Shown here: in pieces, positions 4,805-6,264 of the stretch | Layout: every line of letters starts with the position of its first letter | How positions within the stretch are numbered: position 1 is the stretch's first letter | Assembly: GCA_903834645.1 (NCBI GenBank) | Contig: CAILKA010000414.1 | Coordinates: forward strand, 1-6,264 | Source of the DNA: an uncultured beta proteobacterium | GTDB lineage: Bacteria > Pseudomonadota > Gammaproteobacteria > Burkholderiales > Burkholderiaceae_C | Length of the DNA: 6,264 nucleotides | Reading direction: 5' to 3' | Notes under the pieces: model-generated | The model's database searches: none | The model's input: only the letters and a program-made list of their open reading frames with translations | What the model was told of the DNA's origin: nothing | Made by a program: the position numbers and the translations under genes

Positions 4805-6079
4805 TCAGCGCAGGCGCTGCTGCACGGCCTGCACGTCCTCCATGCTCATCTGGCCCATGGTCGTGACCTCGCCGTTGGCGATGCGCCAGGTGCGGAAGGG
4901 TCCGACGATGTCGCCGTTCTTGTCGAAGGCCACTGGCCCGATCACGCCCACGTAGCGCACGGGCTTCTTCTCGCGGATCAGCTGCAGCGCCCGCGCGAAG
5001 CCCTGCGGCCCCGCGTGCACCACCTCACCGCCCGGCTCGGTGACCTTGCGGATCGAGTCGCGGATGGCCGCAGCCTCGAACTTGCCCGCGTGCGCAATGG
5101 CCAGCCCGAGGATGGCTGCTGCGTCGAAGGCACGATCGGCAGCCGGCGCGCCCGCGTCGAAGCCGCCGCTCATGGCCGGGTAGGCCTGCGAGAAGAACTC
5201 GGTCGATGGCGTACGCGTGGTGCCCGAGGAGGTGCCCAGCGCGCTGTTGAGGAACTGCGGGCCCACGCCCTTGATGAAGTCGGCGGCGTTCATGCCGTCG
5301 TTGAAGAGGAAGCGCTGCGGGCCGCCTTGCTGTACCCAGGTGCGGATGATGGTGGTGCCATCTCCCGGGTAGCCGATGAAGTACAGCGCCGGCGCGTTGG
5401 CCTTGAGGGCATTCGTGACCTCGGCCGCGTAGCTGGGCTGCTGCGGGTTGTAGGGCGTCACCGACTCGACCTTCCCGCCCAGCGCCTCGTAGGCGCGGCG
5501 GAACTCGGCGAGCATGTTGACGCCGAAGTCGTTGTTGACGTGGATGATCGCCAGGTTGCGCAAGCCCTGGTCGACAGCGAACTTGGCTGCGGCCGTGCCT
5601 TGCAGTGCGTCGCTCGTGATGGTGCGGAAGAACCACCCGTTGGTCTTGCCTTCGTTGCCCAGGCGGGTGAGGGTGGGCGAGGTCGAGGCGGGCGAGATCT
5701 GCACCACGCCGGCAGGCCCCGTCACGCTCGTGACGATCGGGATCGACACCGAGCTGATGATGCCGCCGATGATGGCCGGCACCTTGCGCAGGTCCACGAG
5801 CTGGCGTGCCTGGTCCACGGCCACCGAGCCCTGGCTCTGCGCATCGCGCAGGTCGAAGGCCAGTCGGCAGCCGGCTATCCCTGGCGTGCCGGCAGCCCGG
5901 TTGAGCTCGTTGAAGGCGAGCTCGACCGACTTGCTCGCCGCCTGGCCGAAGCGGCCGGCCGCGCCGGTGAGCGAGACCACCATGCCCACCGTGTGGGTGC
6001 AGGCGGGAGTCTGAGCCTGCGAGATGGCAGGCAGCAGGGCGGCGGCCGCAAAGGTACAGATCGACGGGACGAGGCGCAT
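4805..6079 (-). CDS. Periplasmic substrate-binding protein, branched-chain amino acid ABC transporter type
   Basis: A 424-residue protein of the Leu/Ile/Val-binding type (Peripla_BP_6, type I periplasmic fold). Residues 1-22 are a signal peptide ending SQA. The mature protein shows the family's hallmarks: VGMVVSLTGAAGRFGQ (31-46), FDLRDAQSQ (75-83), PAIIGGIISSVSIPI (101-115), ISPASTSPTLT (128-138), WFFRTITSDALQG (149-161), HVNNDFGVNM (180-189), and the lobe-two segment ALYFIGYPGDGTTIIRTW (231-248). Cys27 and Cys71 could form the N-lobe disulphide common here. Such proteins deliver amino acids, amides or other small acids to a Liv-type permease, but no permease or ATPase gene is in the window. 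I prefer ATG 6079, with GGAG 9 nt upstream and a clean signal peptide, over ATG 6118, which overlaps the previous stop (TGATG) and would add 13 residues. The ligand cannot be told; linkage to the AKR-Rid gene hints at a catabolic substrate. Confidence 0.9.
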   Translation of the reverse strand: MRLVPSICTFAAAALLPAISQAQTPACTHTVGMVVSLTGAAGRFGQAASKSVELAFNELNRAAGTPGIAGCRLAFDLRDAQSQGSVAVDQARQLVDLRKVPAIIGGIISSVSIPIVTSVTGPAGVVQISPASTSPTLTRLGNEGKTNGWFFRTITSDALQGTAAAKFAVDQGLRNLAIIHVNNDFGVNMLAEFRRAYEALGGKVESVTPYNPQQPSYAAEVTNALKANAPALYFIGYPGDGTTIIRTWVQQGGPQRFLFNDGMNAADFIKGVGPQFLNSALGTSSGTTRTPSTEFFSQAYPAMSGGFDAGAPAADRAFDAAAILGLAIAHAGKFEAAAIRDSIRKVTEPGGEVVHAGPQGFARALQLIREKKPVRYVGVIGPVAFDKNGDIVGPFRTWRIANGEVTTMGQMSMEDVQAVQQRLR

Positions 6080-6088
6080 GGGAAAGGG

Positions 6089-6092
6089 CTCC
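6089..6092 (-). promoter_or_regulatory. Ribosome binding site that decides the start at 6079
   Basis: On the - strand GGAG lies 9 nt before ATG 6079. The upstream in-frame ATG at 6118 has only AAGAG nearby, although its TGATG overlap with the previous stop would allow coupled initiation. The signal peptide begins at 6079, which favours the inner start. Confidence 0.55.
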
Positions 6093-6117
6093 AGGCAGAG
6101 GAAGGGGCGAGCCGACA

Positions 6118-6264
6118 TCAGCTCTTGTTGAGGTTGTACTTCATGATCCGGCCATGTCGGCCTGACTTGTCGCGCTCCAGCGCGTAGGTGTCTCCCCGGG
6201 GGCCGGGGTGCGCGGCCAGCAGCGGGGCGAGCAGGGCGTGGTCCTGCGCGTCGAGCGTCAGGCC
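6118..6264 (-). CDS. C-terminal fragment of an unidentified protein
   Basis: The - strand frame entering from the right edge is open down to TGA (6120-6118), giving the last 48 residues. It begins GLTLDAQDHALLAPLLAAHPG, carries YALERDKSGRHGR, and ends with a basic tail, RIMKYNLNKS. Codon use is strongly G/C-ending. I do not recognise the family; the tail looks soluble, with no membrane segment or cysteine. Its stop lies 38 bp before the binding-protein start at 6079 (or overlaps the alternative start at 6118), so it is probably the gene upstream in the same operon. Confidence 0.55.
   Translation of the reverse strand, partial: GLTLDAQDHALLAPLLAAHPGPRGDTYALERDKSGRHGRIMKYNLNKS

Noticed and set aside
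3765..4955. Long + strand open frame (396 codons) opposite the AKR-Rid gene.
   Set aside because: The opposite strand carries an intact catalytic tetrad and family motifs; this frame has none.
4784..6187. Long + strand open frame (467 codons) opposite the binding-protein gene.
   Set aside because: It mirrors a confidently recognised substrate-binding protein and has low-complexity Arg/His/Gly composition. Long antisense frames are expected at this GC content.

Overview
The window is a GC-rich stretch of Gram-negative chromosome with strong third-position G/C bias and tightly packed genes. Its periplasmic and outer-membrane style signal peptides and its gene families are most compatible with a betaproteobacterium of the Burkholderiales. 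That placement is inferred from composition and gene style, not from a marker gene.

Left half, + strand. The window opens with the last 38 codons of an unidentified gene (stop at 115-117), followed by a 26-bp perfect palindrome. Then comes a set of four co-directional genes: (1) a small exported protein with a CxxCxxCH cluster (213-566, DUF2946-like); (2) an exported protein of unknown function, possibly a beta-barrel (690-1421); (3) an exported single heavy-metal-associated (HMA) domain protein with GMxCxxC (1490-1918); (4) a MerT-like three-helix membrane protein with a vicinal Cys-Cys pair (1915-2340), whose GTG start overlaps the stop of gene 3. Together they look like a cell-envelope metal-handling module (mercury or copper type) that could pass a soft metal ion from the periplasm to the inner membrane. 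No reductase, P-type ATPase or MerR-type regulator is visible in the window. After an intergenic region of about 200 bp with several inverted repeats lies a GIN-domain (DUF2807) exported protein (2540-3307) with seven regularly spaced GSGD-type turns, preceded by a weak candidate promoter.

Right half, - strand. Three genes read leftwards: the 48-codon tail of an unidentified protein (6264-6118), a periplasmic substrate-binding protein of the branched-chain amino acid ABC transporter type (6079-4805), and an unusual fusion of an aldo/keto reductase with a RidA/YjgF-family domain (4796-3324). Spacing is very tight (8 bp between the last two), so they are probably one operon. The AKR half keeps its catalytic tetrad, but the Rid half has Asn where archetypal RidA has the imine-hydrolysing Arg. 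The rest of the transporter is not in the window. The two halves converge, with only 16 bp between the stop codons of the GIN protein and the fusion protein.

I see no rRNA, tRNA, insertion sequence, phage gene or CRISPR array. The most interesting items are the four-gene metal module and the AKR-Rid fusion; neither can be called new without database comparison.
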